From NCBI GenBank assembly GCA_936450465.1, contig OW388293.1:52107201-52171200 (forward strand): 64,000 bases of DNA, in the 5' to 3' direction. The position numbers and the translations under genes are program-made. Below are positions 39,701-48,700 of the stretch, in pieces. Below the pieces are notes generated by a model. It did no database searches and was not told the DNA's origin. It saw nothing but the letters and a program-made list of their open reading frames with translations. The stretch's first letter is position 1, and each line of letters starts with the position of its first letter. The DNA comes from Gibbula magus. Its lineage: Eukaryota; Mollusca; Gastropoda; Trochida; Trochidae.

Positions 39701-42700
39701 TGATGTACTTACAACATGTTTAATGACTTCATCGCTGCAAAAGCTCCGGGCTCTATGTACTTAATGTCATTTTGATAAAGGTTTCTGAAACATGAATAGT
39801 TTAAAGGTGTTGTAGCACGGCGTTCTTACTGAAAAACGTGCTCTCACGAAAAGGTTAATACAATGTTACCAATAACTAAATAATACTCATGTATCAATAA
39901 AAAGAGCTCTAAAACGAATTAACATGGTTCGGTTTAGCCAGGTGTTTACATTAAAATGGCCACTCGAAGATGCTTTCAGTGATGCGACTGATGTAGCGAT
40001 ACCTTTTCACTCAGAAGAGAGTTTTGAATATGGTACCATAATGGAATGGCCAATCATCTTTGTCACAAATCCCATGAGACTGACTTACTCGCCTCGCACA
40101 CTGTAGAGTTCCACAAAATTATCGCTTTATCCGTCGCACCATCTTCTTCCAATACGGATAACCGTTTTCAATGGATACGACTTATCGGGTCGTTTAATTT
40201 AATTTGGTGTTTTACCCTCTAATATAACTATATGTTATATAAATCTGCGAAAAACTACTAATATGCCAAAACGTGCTACAACGCCTTTAAAGTTGGCAGT
40301 AAACTCACGTGAGCAATGGGTTCAACGCCAGAACTTTATTTCTGACAATTGTTAACAGATAAGGTCTTGAACAGTTTCAAAGGCACGTAGAGGTTGGTAC
40401 GACAATGGCACACTTTCAGATGAGTTTAGTTTCTTGAAAGCAATGCTTTAAACAAGTGTAAAACGCTTTACACAATTTGGAAACATGGGAAAATTGGGAT
40501 CTGTGTTCCGGGAACGAACCATCGTCAAATTATTCAAATGTAAACGTGACACATATATCTGAAAATTGCATTATTTGAATAACGGACAAGCGAATTTTAA
40601 TAGACATGTAAAGAGCACATTTCGTCTTCTTCCTCAATTCCGAGCCACATTGAAAAGCAAATGTTGAACATCTTATTGCTTATTGTACATACTAAAATGG
40701 CATTGGTGTACATATGGTTAGCATGAAAACGGTTATTGATAATAACCTTTTGGATATAGAAATACAAAGATATATATTTGAAGATAACTATAAATGAAAA
40801 TTAATAATTATATTCATTTCTATACTTACAAAGATAGTAAGCTGCCAACATCAGCAAACATGGAACCACGCATTTCAACTAGGCGGTTTCTCCTGAGATC
40901 CCTGCAACTCACAAATAACAAAATGCGTTATTGCCTTTCAAACTATTCTTTGCATCATTTTTACATTGGATGTTATGTTAAATGTTATTTGCTGTCATGT
41001 TCCTAAATGGTGAGTACCAAGTAAACAAACAACAACAACTGCCTTTCTTAACACTACATTAATTTGGCAAAATTTACATATTTTATATATGATTTACAAA
41101 CATCAGTAGATAATTAGGTCTAAGGTCCGTTCACGCGTGCACTATGCCATTTGCAGTTACAACTGGTAGTATAAACACAAATCGTGTATACATTAGAAAT
41201 TACGTCGATGCGGTTTGAAGTTTCTAACGGTGAAACTAAAGTCAGATACTTAAAGTCGTGTTGTGATAACGGGCGTTAACTCGATCAACTACAGAAAGAT
41301 AAAATGTTTCCATGGATCATGTCCATCTTTACGACCTGACATATTTGACGGGCGCTATCGGCTAGGGAGGACATGTGAACATTATCAGGAATAATTGATA
41401 ACAACACTCATGTTCAGTGATTCGTTCAGTCTCCTTTTTGATTATGCCAATTCCTCACTCTGTTTTTCATGGCTAGTGAATAGAGCTGATGTTATCAAGG
41501 AACTCAGTGAACAAAAACATTAGGTCATGTGTTTTGTATTTTGAGAAGAATGACTTGCCGTTGTCAGTCAACAGCTTTGGTGGTGTAAATAAAAAAATGT
41601 CACTATGACTTATTTATGACGACCATATGTAAACCTTTCTTGAAAAATCATACCTTAAGGTTTGTTTTCCACAATAATTTTCATTTTCATAATTTCAAAT
41701 AATTGTCATTTTATCAACACTATGAATACCAACATAACATATTAGTTTCTGAATATTATTACTTGAATTCTTACCTCAAAGAAACTTTATTACATGCATG
41801 CAATTTCATTCAAGAAATTTAGTCTTATAGCAAGTTGCACTCACAACAACTGTAAGACAGGAGTCCATGAGAAGGCCCCACTCTCAATAGATGTGATATC
41901 GTTGCCTGCAAGGTCCCTGATAACAGATATTAGCAATGATATGAATTATCGCATGAATTTGTTGATGCATAATGTGAGTTTGTGTTAAAGGCGCTATAGC
42001 ACGTTCTGTTTAAGGAAATAGTAACACTAAAAACTTCAACACCACTGACATGTCGCAATACCGATAACCGTCTTCTATGGATACGGCTTATCGGATCGTC
42101 AAAAAACATATTTTACCCTCTAACGTAACAATATATTGAATGAACTCTATTAATAAATGAATTTAAGAAAACAAAATGTACACCAAAAAACGTGCTACAG
42201 CGCCTTTAAGTGTATTTATGGCTCTGTATTATATAAACGTCCAACCATTAAACTGTAACCCTGATGATAAACATATAATTACACATTAATTGAAAATAGA
42301 CACTACAGTTATATTTATGTAATGTTCATTTCTGAACGAAAATGAGGTAAAGATCGAAGAAAAATTAATTACAACACAGAAAATGTTTACTTACAATTTC
42401 TCAGTGTTGTTGATATATTGTAGATCATTTTTACGTATGGTTCCTATTTGGTTATCAGCTAGGTATCTGAAATCAAAACAAAATAAATAAACGTTTATAA
42501 AAAAAACACACATTTTCATTGCGGTTTCAGCATGTTTACACATTGCCCTATGAACACATTTTAGCATTGTGTGTCAAATAAATGTATCTGTATACGATGG
42601 TTGAAAAAATCTCCTGTGTTAGTTGAGACATTTGATGGGATATTAACAAGTTCTGGTTATTACAAGCTTATACAAGGTAGACTTTGTGGTACAATGCAAT

Positions 42701-45700
42701 CCTTCAAGTGCAGGAACTTAATAAGAGTGCAGTCTCGAATTTTTGGCATATATATTATAATACGAAATACATGAAAATCATTCTTCACTTACAAGTTCTT
42801 TAGAACGTTGATTCTAGCAAATATTTGTGAAGAAAATCTTGTTAGGTTATTTCCGGTGAGGTAACTGAAACAAAGAAATTGAACACATTTACACATTTTG
42901 CCAATTAGTGTCATGTTTCTATTAAAGAACAAAATAGCCCCTTTTATAATTCCATTTTTAATTGCAGATTATATCAACATCAGATCATACTATATCGACA
43001 TATTATCGAATTATCTCTACTAACAATTATTTGTAGATACCATTCTTTAATTGTACATGTGTATTCTATCATTGCAGGTTTCGCTAAGAATGAAATCAAT
43101 GACTCAGAACACAAAACCCACACGGTAGATAACTTTCTACAGTATCTGAAGGTTCCATTTTCTATTGTTTTCAGGTTGGATGTCTTGAACAATCTGCAAG
43201 GAAAGACAACTATACTTGTATATTTCATCTATTGAATAATATAACACACAAGGGCAAACATTTAAGTAAGAGAGAAGTAAGATATGTTTGATTGATAAAA
43301 AAAAAACATGTCTGGCATGAAAAACATTGAAAATGCAATATCAACATACACATGAAATAAGTGAAACATGTATTTCGTTTTTAAAATGATTTAATTTAGC
43401 TTGATTTAAAGACTATAACGACTATTACTCACAAAATTTGCAAATTCGTCAGATTTCTGAAGTCTTTCACGGCTATTGTAGAAATGTTGTTACCAGTTAA
43501 ATCTCTGTAAAGAAAATGTGCTTGGCGATAATATAAAATGTAAGGTTCAAATATAATATCCATTTCATTTCTGAATCCATCCCTAATGCAAGTTACATAG
43601 AAAAACATTTATTTACCACACATTTGAAAACTAGACATAAGACATTGATAGGTTCTAATCAAGACTTATATTGTCAGGCACAACGACATGCTTAGGTGGA
43701 CTTTATCATAAAACAATATCCATTATTATTCACAGTTTAATGCAGCTTTATCATAAAAAAAACAATCTCCATTATTATTGACAGCTCCTTGGCATAAATA
43801 TTAAATTAGACAATTAATAACCAGACAAAGATGAAATATTGCTGCCGGACAATGTCGGTCGTGAATGTCTCTCAAAGGCAATGGTAACGAAGCACACACA
43901 GCAGTCTGGAGACACACCGCATAAGCGCGTGTTCTGTACCAGTTTGATGCAGGCAAAACCCAGTCACATAGCTGACCAATCACATCATAATTTTAAACCA
44001 TTCGTTAACATGTTCCTCATGTTACGGAAACAGGAAAGGGTAGCTGTTTGGAATTAACGGCCCCTAGATTTTCGCACCTTGTTGAAGGTCTAGTGATTGG
44101 ATAACTGTATTGCGTCAGAACATGTGAGCATATGTGCTTCTTCAGACGATTTGGCGAGGAAGCCTCCGAATGATATGAGTTCGTATTCCGGCAGATGTAT
44201 CATTTTGCAACTTCTATTCCTCAAAAATGGTCTATATTAATCATAGAACACACAAATGCATTTATCATGGTAAGGTACTATTAATATTTATGTCTATTCA
44301 AGCATATTTCAGGTGATGATATCGTTTTTCAATTATATTTTCGGCAGAATGATTGGCATTACATGTAAATAAACATTTATAAAATATAAAATTAAGTTAA
44401 TAAATGAGATTGTCGACATAATGAACCTTCTTGGACTTGTTGACATGATTGCCATAGGACGTCACAAAATGTCAAAATGTTAAGGTGACAGTCCTATTTC
44501 ATTCTCCTTTCTCATCATGTTTCAAACATTAAAACTATCGTTTATCGCATTACTAAGAGTTAAATAATCTATGTATCACTTAACCCTACGTATCAATATT
44601 TTACTAAATAAATAGTCAAAACACGACCAGCCGATCGGTCGATGAAATGTATTTTAAAAATAATTTCACCAAAAGTTAAAAATTAATAACCATAGCTCAG
44701 TAAAGCCATAGGAATCGTTTTTGTAATTCGAAATAGCAAAAAGTGTTCACAAAAATGGCCGCAATGCAAGTTTTGCTTTAAACACAATACCACTCCTTAA
44801 AATTGGTTTATGTAATAAGATGTTTTACCCTCTAAAGTAAATGTCGATAATACATTATTATAAAAGGGCAATTTGAAAAAATAAATTAAGCAAAAAACAT
44901 GCTACAGCCCCTTTAAACAACTCCAACTTACAACACTGTGACTCTCCAAGGTATGTGTCTGGGAACTGTACGAAGTTGCTTCTTGTCACAGTAGATGTGG
45001 GTTTTGCTTTTACAATCACACTGTGGCGGTACGTCATCTAGAGCTGGAAATAGCATTAAGTTTTTGATTACATACTTTCAGGTGAAATGCAGCTTTAATA
45101 ACCAAACGATGCCACCAAATATCGCTAGTGGAGTATTTTGAATAAACAGCCATTGAAAAGACAATACCGCTCAAATTTAACGATAGTTCGACTGTGCGCG
45201 ACAATTTCGGTAGAAATAATATCGCGAGCACAATTTCAACGAGATCATAGTTTAGATAACAATCATGTCTTACATTTTGACAAAATACGTTATTGAAAGT
45301 TCATCATAGCATATTTTGAAAGATCAGAATATTCTTAGGTCTTTGAAGGGCATTAACAAGTGGCATACATAGGAACAGAAAAACTTGTTTAATGTGAAAA
45401 TACACGACGTTTCGGAGTTAAGTTCACTCCCTCATCTCAAATAACAAAATGTCAATTTCAATATAGCCAATTGGCTGTTTTCACATCAAAGAAATTGTTA
45501 TCCAGAAAATATTCCAGGATTCCATATCATTGGCCAGAGACGTTGAATTGTTCACTAAGTCACTGAAGGTTTAGCAAAATGAATGCTCCATTTTCCGGGA
45601 ATTCCTTAAGGGGTTCATTCACGAAGTGTAAATCTTTTCAATATATTGTTGTCAGATTTACTCCAATTGAATTTACACAGAACGAAAATACTTCAGTTGC

Positions 45701-47515
45701 TATTATCATAGATCAACTTGAAACGTCTCTAAATTGGCTTCAAATGGAACTTCTGTTATGTGTTTTATGCAATATTGTGACTAGAAGCGTCTACCGTTTT
45801 TTTATTATCGAACTTCCAAACGCAAGGCATTACTCTTGCCAGTCTCCATTACTGTATTTCCATTGCAGTATTTCCCTAAGATATCTATGCTAGGAAATTG
45901 GGGCCCACTTATGCCTTTCAAGTGCAGCGACCCACTATCTTGGCACGGCATAGCGAGGGGAATACTGCAAGGTCTAAATCAGCCAGTAATGGAAACTGGC
46001 AAGAGTTATGACATGCGTTTGGAAGTTGTTTTTATTCTTCACAACAAGATGGAAGCCACTTACTGCATTCTCTTGACTCGTTCCGTCTGTTGTCATCGTG
46101 ACGTTTCTCATAAAAGTTATTAAAGTATCCAATGTGATCCCGATCACCTGAATAAGTAAGATGACAATTATTAACAACATGAATATGAAATATGATCAAT
46201 ACTTAATGTCTACTTCCTGTACCTTCTTGACACCAAGAGAAGAGTATTAAAGATTCATCGACCGTCTTTCATAATATTTTATTTGACTTTAAAAGCGCTG
46301 TAGTAAGTTTTTTGCATATAATGTTTTCTCAAATTTGCCGTTTATTATCAACGTTTATACAATATATCGGTACGTTAATGGCATGGGAAAAACATCACAT
46401 TACACGGCCCAGCCGTATACATAGAAAACGGTTATCCGTATTCGAAGAACATTGTGCGACTTAAAGCGACAATGGTGTGACATGAGATCACTTTATTTCA
46501 GTAAGAACGACATGCTACAGCAGCTCCTTTAATATGTGTCCAAATACCGTTTGTGCTGAATCGATTTAAAAGAATTTCACTCAACTTTCATCCCCAAATA
46601 TGTTTCATAATTACTATTTTCCAGTGGGAGTCGAGCAAAAACATAACAAATGTGGAAAAACCGAAAGTACAGTCCCATTTACATGCACAGTAGTTATAAA
46701 CTTCCTCCTGGTTTTCAGTTAAACGATTAGAACAAATTATGTATGTCATAACACGTCGGGAGTTAATTTCGTTTGAAATCGTATTGAAAATCACAATAAG
46801 AATCCTTAAGACAAAGAAAGATCAAGTTTATTGAAAGTCTTCCTGATTTGTGTTCTACAAAGAGGGTCATGATATATCTTCCACTTGAGACAATAATAAA
46901 TGGGGGAATAAAATACCAAATCCGATCGTAGTGTTCCTTTCGGACCATTTTCAGGTTTATTTCTGCATATTTATTAGACGAGAATAAAAGGAAATATTTA
47001 TTTAAACCTGTATCATAAATTGCATTCAGAAGACATTGTTTGACATCAATAGCGATTCAAATTTCAATACAAAGCTGTAGAGACGATGACAAATCACATC
47101 AGCACAGCAACATTCTGACAAGATGATGGATATGATGTGTATCTTTATAACTCATTGACTCTTATATTATATTTAGATTTTTGTAAAATGATTATCCAAG
47201 TGAAAGTTTGAACAAAATCCAGGGTGCATTTGTGTATTTATAACTTTAAAGCATGATATAAAACATGTGTTGAGGGTATCATTTCGGTGAATAACCTAAA
47301 TACACAAAAGTAATTTTCAACTGGAATTTGCTTCACATAAAGTATAAATAACTTACACTCTGCACGTTCATCAGACTTATCCGGGCAGTCCACAACCCCG
47401 TCACATAGTTTGGTCCAGTTGATGCACGTGTTGCCGGAGTCACATCGGTACGTGTCAGTAGGACACGTGGGCCTCTTGTTGTCCGCGTCCTGCTCTTTCG
47501 AGTCTGTTGAACACA
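27603..47515 (-). CDS. RXFP-like: Relaxin receptor-like (RXFP/LGR type C) GPCR, 16 exons, 5' end missing
   Basis: A peptide-hormone receptor of the plasma membrane. Exons in transcription order are 47515-47357, 46147-46064, 45043-44932, 43504-43433, 43193-43122, 42864-42793, 42466-42395, 41916-41845, 40901-40830, 39784-39713, 39268-39197, 38971-38900, 37392-37321, 34048-33207, 31248-31010 and 27764-27603. All have AG acceptors and GT donors, and they join without a stop into 771 residues counted from the first whole codon. Rough layout: LDLa 17-53 with six Cys, linker 54-81, LRR N-cap 82-118, ten 24-residue LRRs 119-358, LRR C-cap/hinge 359-390, seven TM segments about 394-670, cytoplasmic tail to 771. 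Landmarks are GN (409-410), SLAD (435-438), DRY (496-498), Cys 472 and 551 (likely the TM3-ECL2 disulfide) and NPLLY (662-666). LDLa plus ten LRRs plus a rhodopsin-type bundle is the RXFP1/RXFP2 plan, also seen in invertebrate LGR3/LGR4 and GRL101-like receptors; which subgroup it belongs to needs a tree. The start codon and signal peptide were not found. A candidate AATAAA on this strand lies about 850 bp past the stop, at a repeat edge, so the polyadenylation site is unknown. Confidence 0.93.
28396..28925. repeat. Inverted-repeat pair in the terminal intron
   Basis: The left arm is 28396-28474 and the right arm is 28846-28925. Both contain cattctcttcccacagaggt and ttctagaagg read inward, and are about 80% identical over 80 bp. 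A weaker third arm is at about 29890-29955. Termini and target duplication are not clear. Confidence 0.65.
30983..31009 (-). CDS. Alternative short C-terminus of the RXFP-like receptor
   Basis: Reading through the TM7 exon donor adds VNELKLPI and a stop. This would give a receptor tail about 45 residues shorter than the spliced form. An ATTAAA hexamer on this strand at 30741-30736 could serve polyadenylation. Whether this form exists is unknown; it is the default if the GTAAAT donor is skipped. Confidence 0.35.
   Translation of the reverse strand, partial: VNELKLPI
31010..31248 (-). CDS. RXFP-like exon: TM7 and proximal C-tail
   Basis: A 239-nt exon with acceptor TTACAG. The split Gly codon gives [17 protein letters not shown]7 carries the [13 protein letters not shown] signature (NPxxY), followed by a basic helix-8 region (KLFKQKLLS). 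The donor GAG|GTAAAT at 31010/31009 is in phase 0 and leads into the terminal exon. If this donor is not used, translation reads nine more codons into the intron to a stop at 30983-30985. Confidence 0.92.
31294..31513. mobile_element. Foldback element, degenerate copy
   Basis: Same palindromic family as 32260-32481 and 45810-46028 (aagccttgc...ccttaag in one arm, gctgcaaggcttaa in the other; central catttcaagtgcag). It starts about 45 bp upstream of the TM7 exon acceptor. Confidence 0.6.
32260..32481. mobile_element. Foldback element with 9-bp target duplication
   Basis: 222 bp, palindromic along almost its whole length, with ends CAACTTCC...GGAAGTTG. It is flanked by the perfect 9-bp repeat AATATTATT (32251-32259 and 32482-32490). 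A 9-bp duplication with long inverted repeats suggests a Mutator-type MITE. Confidence 0.8.
32640..32745. repeat. Fragment of the GGTTCCAC/GAATCTCACCC foldback family
   Basis: Matches one end of the elements at 37440-37893 and 48062-48432 (caactcgtgttgatata...atatcagaagacac...gtgagattctc). Confidence 0.6.
33207..34048 (-). CDS. RXFP-like exon: LRR C-cap, hinge and TM1-TM6
   Basis: An 842-nt exon, phase 2 in and phase 1 out, with a TTCCAG acceptor and a GTACGT donor. It opens with the hinge ([11 protein letters not shown]...[10 protein letters not shown]), whose Cys pattern and CKPxxDGISS motif are hallmarks of RXFP-type receptors. TM1 to TM6 follow. DRY ends TM3 ([11 protein letters not shown]), TM4 has SLWMMA, ECL2 has VCIPLH, and TM6 reads [15 protein letters not shown]. 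The acceptor gives seven residues upstream of the first Met, so that Met is internal and not a start. Confidence 0.96.
34200..34400. repeat. Dispersed repeat with a 16-bp palindrome
   Basis: Contains CAGTCACTAGTGACTG (34298-34313) and two TGACGTCA-like sites. Its complement occurs at about 58200-58310 with the same palindrome (58204-58219). Confidence 0.65.
34470..34621. repeat. 150-bp hairpin
   Basis: Arms of about 65 bp run from cttttcttgac...atgtttatctc inward to tttcactcgtggc, around the centre ggctgcgcc. A decayed relative follows at about 34760-34830. Confidence 0.75.
37321..37392 (-). CDS. RXFP-like LRR exon 10 (last LRR)
   Basis: A 72-nt phase-2 exon with acceptor TTGCAG and donor GTAAGT. 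It reads [15 protein letters not shown] then HQTESLKF. Its final AT joins the A of the 7TM exon to give Ile, producing [15 protein letters not shown], which matches the LRR-to-hinge transition of RXFPs. No further LRR exon is therefore needed. Confidence 0.93.
37437..37893. mobile_element. Foldback/MITE, GGTTCCACAGGAGATATCGC family
   Basis: One end is ggttccacaggagatatcgc with an immediate gatatcgctt...aagcgatatc hairpin. The other is gacacttgggtgagattctc with a ttgatatatttgata hairpin. The middle has several TGAYGTCA-like sites. It is related to the element at 48062-48432. Confidence 0.65.
38900..38971 (-). CDS. RXFP-like LRR exon 9
   Basis: A 72-nt phase-2 exon with acceptor TTTCAG and donor GTAAGT. 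It reads [15 protein letters not shown] then TPLVKLQS. Confidence 0.93.
39197..39268 (-). CDS. RXFP-like LRR exon 8
   Basis: A 72-nt phase-2 exon with acceptor TTGCAG and donor GTGAGT. It reads [15 protein letters not shown] then DGLSRLKI. Confidence 0.93.
39713..39784 (-). CDS. RXFP-like LRR exon 7
   Basis: A 72-nt phase-2 exon with acceptor TTTCAG and donor GTAAGT. It reads [15 protein letters not shown] then [13 protein letters not shown]-flanked MITE begins 21 bp upstream of its 5' end, so the element sits at the acceptor side of this small exon. Confidence 0.93.
39805..40286. mobile_element. TTAA-type MITE
   Basis: 482 bp flanked by TTAA (39801-39804, 40287-40290). Ends AGGTGTTGTAGCACG and AGGCGTTGTAGCACG. 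TTAA duplication is the piggyBac signature. It lies in the intron beside LRR exon 7. Confidence 0.85.
40830..40901 (-). CDS. RXFP-like LRR exon 6
   Basis: A 72-nt phase-2 exon with acceptor TGCAG and donor GTAAGT. It reads [15 protein letters not shown] then ADVGSLLS. Confidence 0.93.
41845..41916 (-). CDS. RXFP-like LRR exon 5
   Basis: A 72-nt phase-2 exon with acceptor ATCAG and donor GTGAGT. It reads [15 protein letters not shown] then SWTPVLQL, a canonical LRR. Confidence 0.93.
41989..42205. mobile_element. TTAA-type MITE
   Basis: 217 bp with TTAA at 41985-41988 and 42206-42209 and ends AGGCGCTATAGCACG and AGGCGCTGTAGCACG. It lies in the intron between LRR exons 4 and 5. Confidence 0.85.
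42395..42466 (-). CDS. RXFP-like LRR exon 4
   Basis: A 72-nt phase-2 exon with acceptor TTTCAG and donor GTAAGT. It reads [15 protein letters not shown] then QYINNTEK. The usual Phe of the repeat is replaced by Leu, and NNT is a possible glycosylation site. Confidence 0.92.
42793..42864 (-). CDS. RXFP-like LRR exon 3
   Basis: A 72-nt phase-2 exon with acceptor TTTCAG and donor GTAAGT. It reads [15 protein letters not shown] then [11 protein letters not shown] is a potential N-glycosylation sequon on the repeat surface. Confidence 0.92.
43122..43193 (-). CDS. RXFP-like LRR exon 2
   Basis: A 72-nt phase-2 exon with acceptor TTGCAG and donor GTGGGT, the least canonical donor of the set. It reads [15 protein letters not shown] then RYCRKLST. 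The next exon supplies T to make GTT (Val) at the junction. It carries a Cys inside the repeat, unlike the other nine. Confidence 0.88.
43433..43504 (-). CDS. RXFP-like LRR exon 1
   Basis: A 72-nt phase-2/phase-2 exon with acceptor TTACAG and donor GTGAGT. It reads [15 protein letters not shown] then RNLTNLQI, a canonical LxxLxLxxNxI repeat. The Leu codon at each end is split across the intron. Confidence 0.93.
44636..44912. mobile_element. TTAA-type MITE, left end degraded
   Basis: The right end is AGGGGCTGTAGCATG (minus strand), followed by TTAA (44913-44916). The interior matches the copy at 52575-52923 (gtcgatgaaatgtattt, atggccgc). It stops about 20 bp from the LRRNT exon donor. Confidence 0.7.
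44932..45043 (-). CDS. RXFP-like exon: LRR N-terminal cap
   Basis: The exon is 112 nt, entering in phase 1 and leaving in phase 2, with a TTCCAG acceptor and a GTAAGT donor. It reads [18 protein letters not shown] and then a leucine-rich turn ending VTVL. The CxC...C spacing is that of an LRRNT cap. A TTAA-flanked MITE ends about 20 bp beyond its donor. Confidence 0.92.
45810..46028. mobile_element. Foldback element, second clear copy
   Basis: Same family as 32260-32481: ends GAACTTCC...GGAAGTTG, with central tttcaagtgcagcgac. It ends 36 bp from the linker exon of the receptor, inside the intron. The apparent open frames across it are incidental. Confidence 0.75.
46064..46147 (-). CDS. RXFP-like exon: linker between LDLa and LRRs
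   Basis: The exon is 84 nt with phase-1 boundaries on both sides, acceptor ATTCAG and donor GTAAGT. It supplies GT to finish the sixth LDLa Cys, then reads [16 protein letters not shown] and onward to a terminal Cys (SREC). Spacing and the aromatic pattern resemble the RXFP1 LDLa-LRR linker, which contacts relaxin. It was found by requiring an exon that restores the LDLa Cys; joining the LDLa exon directly to the N-cap exon would give Ser instead. Confidence 0.85.
46293..46528. mobile_element. TTAA-type MITE
   Basis: 236 bp, TTAA at 46289-46292 and 46529-46532, ends AAGCGCTGTAG and AGGAGCTGCTGTAGCATG. It lies in the intron between the LDLa and linker exons. Confidence 0.75.
47357..47515 (-). 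CDS. RXFP-like exon: LDL receptor class A module
   Basis: The exon is 159 nt with phase-1 boundaries on both sides. The acceptor reads TTTCAG and the donor GTAAGT. It encodes five of the six LDLa cysteines, with the Ca-binding signature [13 protein letters not shown]. The sixth Cys codon is split: T here, GT in the next exon. In vertebrate RXFPs this module is required for signalling after ligand binds. The first two bases (TG) complete a codon begun in an unseen upstream exon. Confidence 0.93.
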
Positions 47516-47619
47516 CTGAAATAAATAAGGTAATTGTTAAAATTTACATCTTTTATGTCTTCTCAATTTATCTTCATGTATTTTGAAGAAGTTCACTATT
47601 CACAGTTTTTACTATCCTC

Positions 47620-47792
47620 GGTTACCAAAGGTTTTATATATGCTCCGTTACTCTCCACTATATCACCCCTGGGACACTCTATCAGGAATATCTGCACTCA
47701 AGGGCGGGTAATTTGAGCACAGATTTCCCTGATAGAGTGTTCCAGGGGTGATATAGTCGAGATTAACGGACATATATGAAACCCTGGGTAAC
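47620..47792. mobile_element. Foldback element beside the LDLa exon
   Basis: Two arms of about 78 bp (47620-47697 and 47713-47792), starting ggttacc and containing atatcacccctggga and actctatcagg, pair across a 15-base centre. Confidence 0.75.
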
Positions 47793-47936
47793 CCATGATG
47801 AGTTTTAACCAGGATAAACATTTTATGATATGAAATATACTGGTAAAAGTAAAATCGTATAAACATGTAGTACAGTAAAATAGTAAGATAATTGAGATGA
47901 TACGGAACATGGAAAATGCTTTCGTTTGCTGGATAT

Positions 47937-48700
47937 AGGGGCAGTAGCACGTTTTCTGCAAACATTTTTTTTTCTTCAAATTTCCCATTTATATTGATAG
48001 TTTATGTCATATATATTTACTTTAGTTTATGTCATATATATTTACTTTAGAGGCTAACTAGGGAATCTCACCCAAGTGTCTTCTGATATCAAATATATCA
48101 ACGCGAGTGTTGATATATTTGATATCAGAAGACACAAGGGTGAGATTATATTTATCATCCAAAATCATTTTTTAAACGTTTCAATGAAAATCGTGTACAT
48201 CTCTGAGCTCAGCTCTGCCATTTGACTTCCAATTTGGTGATGTCATAGCATTGTGACGTCATCATGCCTATGATGTCATAGCATTGTGATGTCATTACTC
48301 GATGATGTAAAAAATATTGTGATGTCATGTAGTTGACGGTGACAGGGCATTGTTAAAAATCGACTGACAAAATGATATCCTAGGAAATATCGCTCGATAT
48401 AGGTGATATAGCGATATCTCCTGTGGAACAAAGTTTTGGATGATAAAATATCTTTTTACACAAACCAATTATCCGTAGTGGTCATAACGGTGTTGCGTAT
48501 AAGCAAAATTGCATGGCGGCCACATTTTAAGATTTTATTATTTCGAATGACAAAAACGATCCCCGTGGCTTTACAGAACAATGTTCACTCAATATTTAAT
48601 TTGATTTTCCGAAGAGAGAAGGGGTTTTTACTATTGGTGACATTATTTTTCAAATACATATCATCGACTTATTTCAGCGTAAAAACGTACTACTGTCCCT
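47937..48700. mobile_element. TTAA-type MITE split by a nested element
   Basis: The outer element is the same family as 52575-52923, in reverse orientation. Its left end is AGGGGCAGTAGCACG and its right end is followed by TTAA (48701-48704). A 25-bp stretch with tttatgtcatatatattt is duplicated at 47999-48049. The middle is replaced by the insert at 48062-48432. Confidence 0.75.
48062..48432. mobile_element. Foldback/MITE nested in the TTAA-type MITE
   Basis: Ends gaatctcacccaagtg and, on the other strand, GTTCCACAGGAGATATCGC, as in 37437-37893. It opens with a perfect-looking 36-bp-arm hairpin (48070-48147) and contains at least four TGAYGTCA sites. Confidence 0.7.

Noticed and set aside
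45836..46123. 95-codon plus-strand frame
   Set aside because: It runs through a palindromic foldback element and antisense to the linker exon.
47238..47356. Reading on past the LDLa exon (KLFILYVKQ...)
   Set aside because: The GTAAGT donor at 47356, and the linker exon that restores the Cys, show this is intron.
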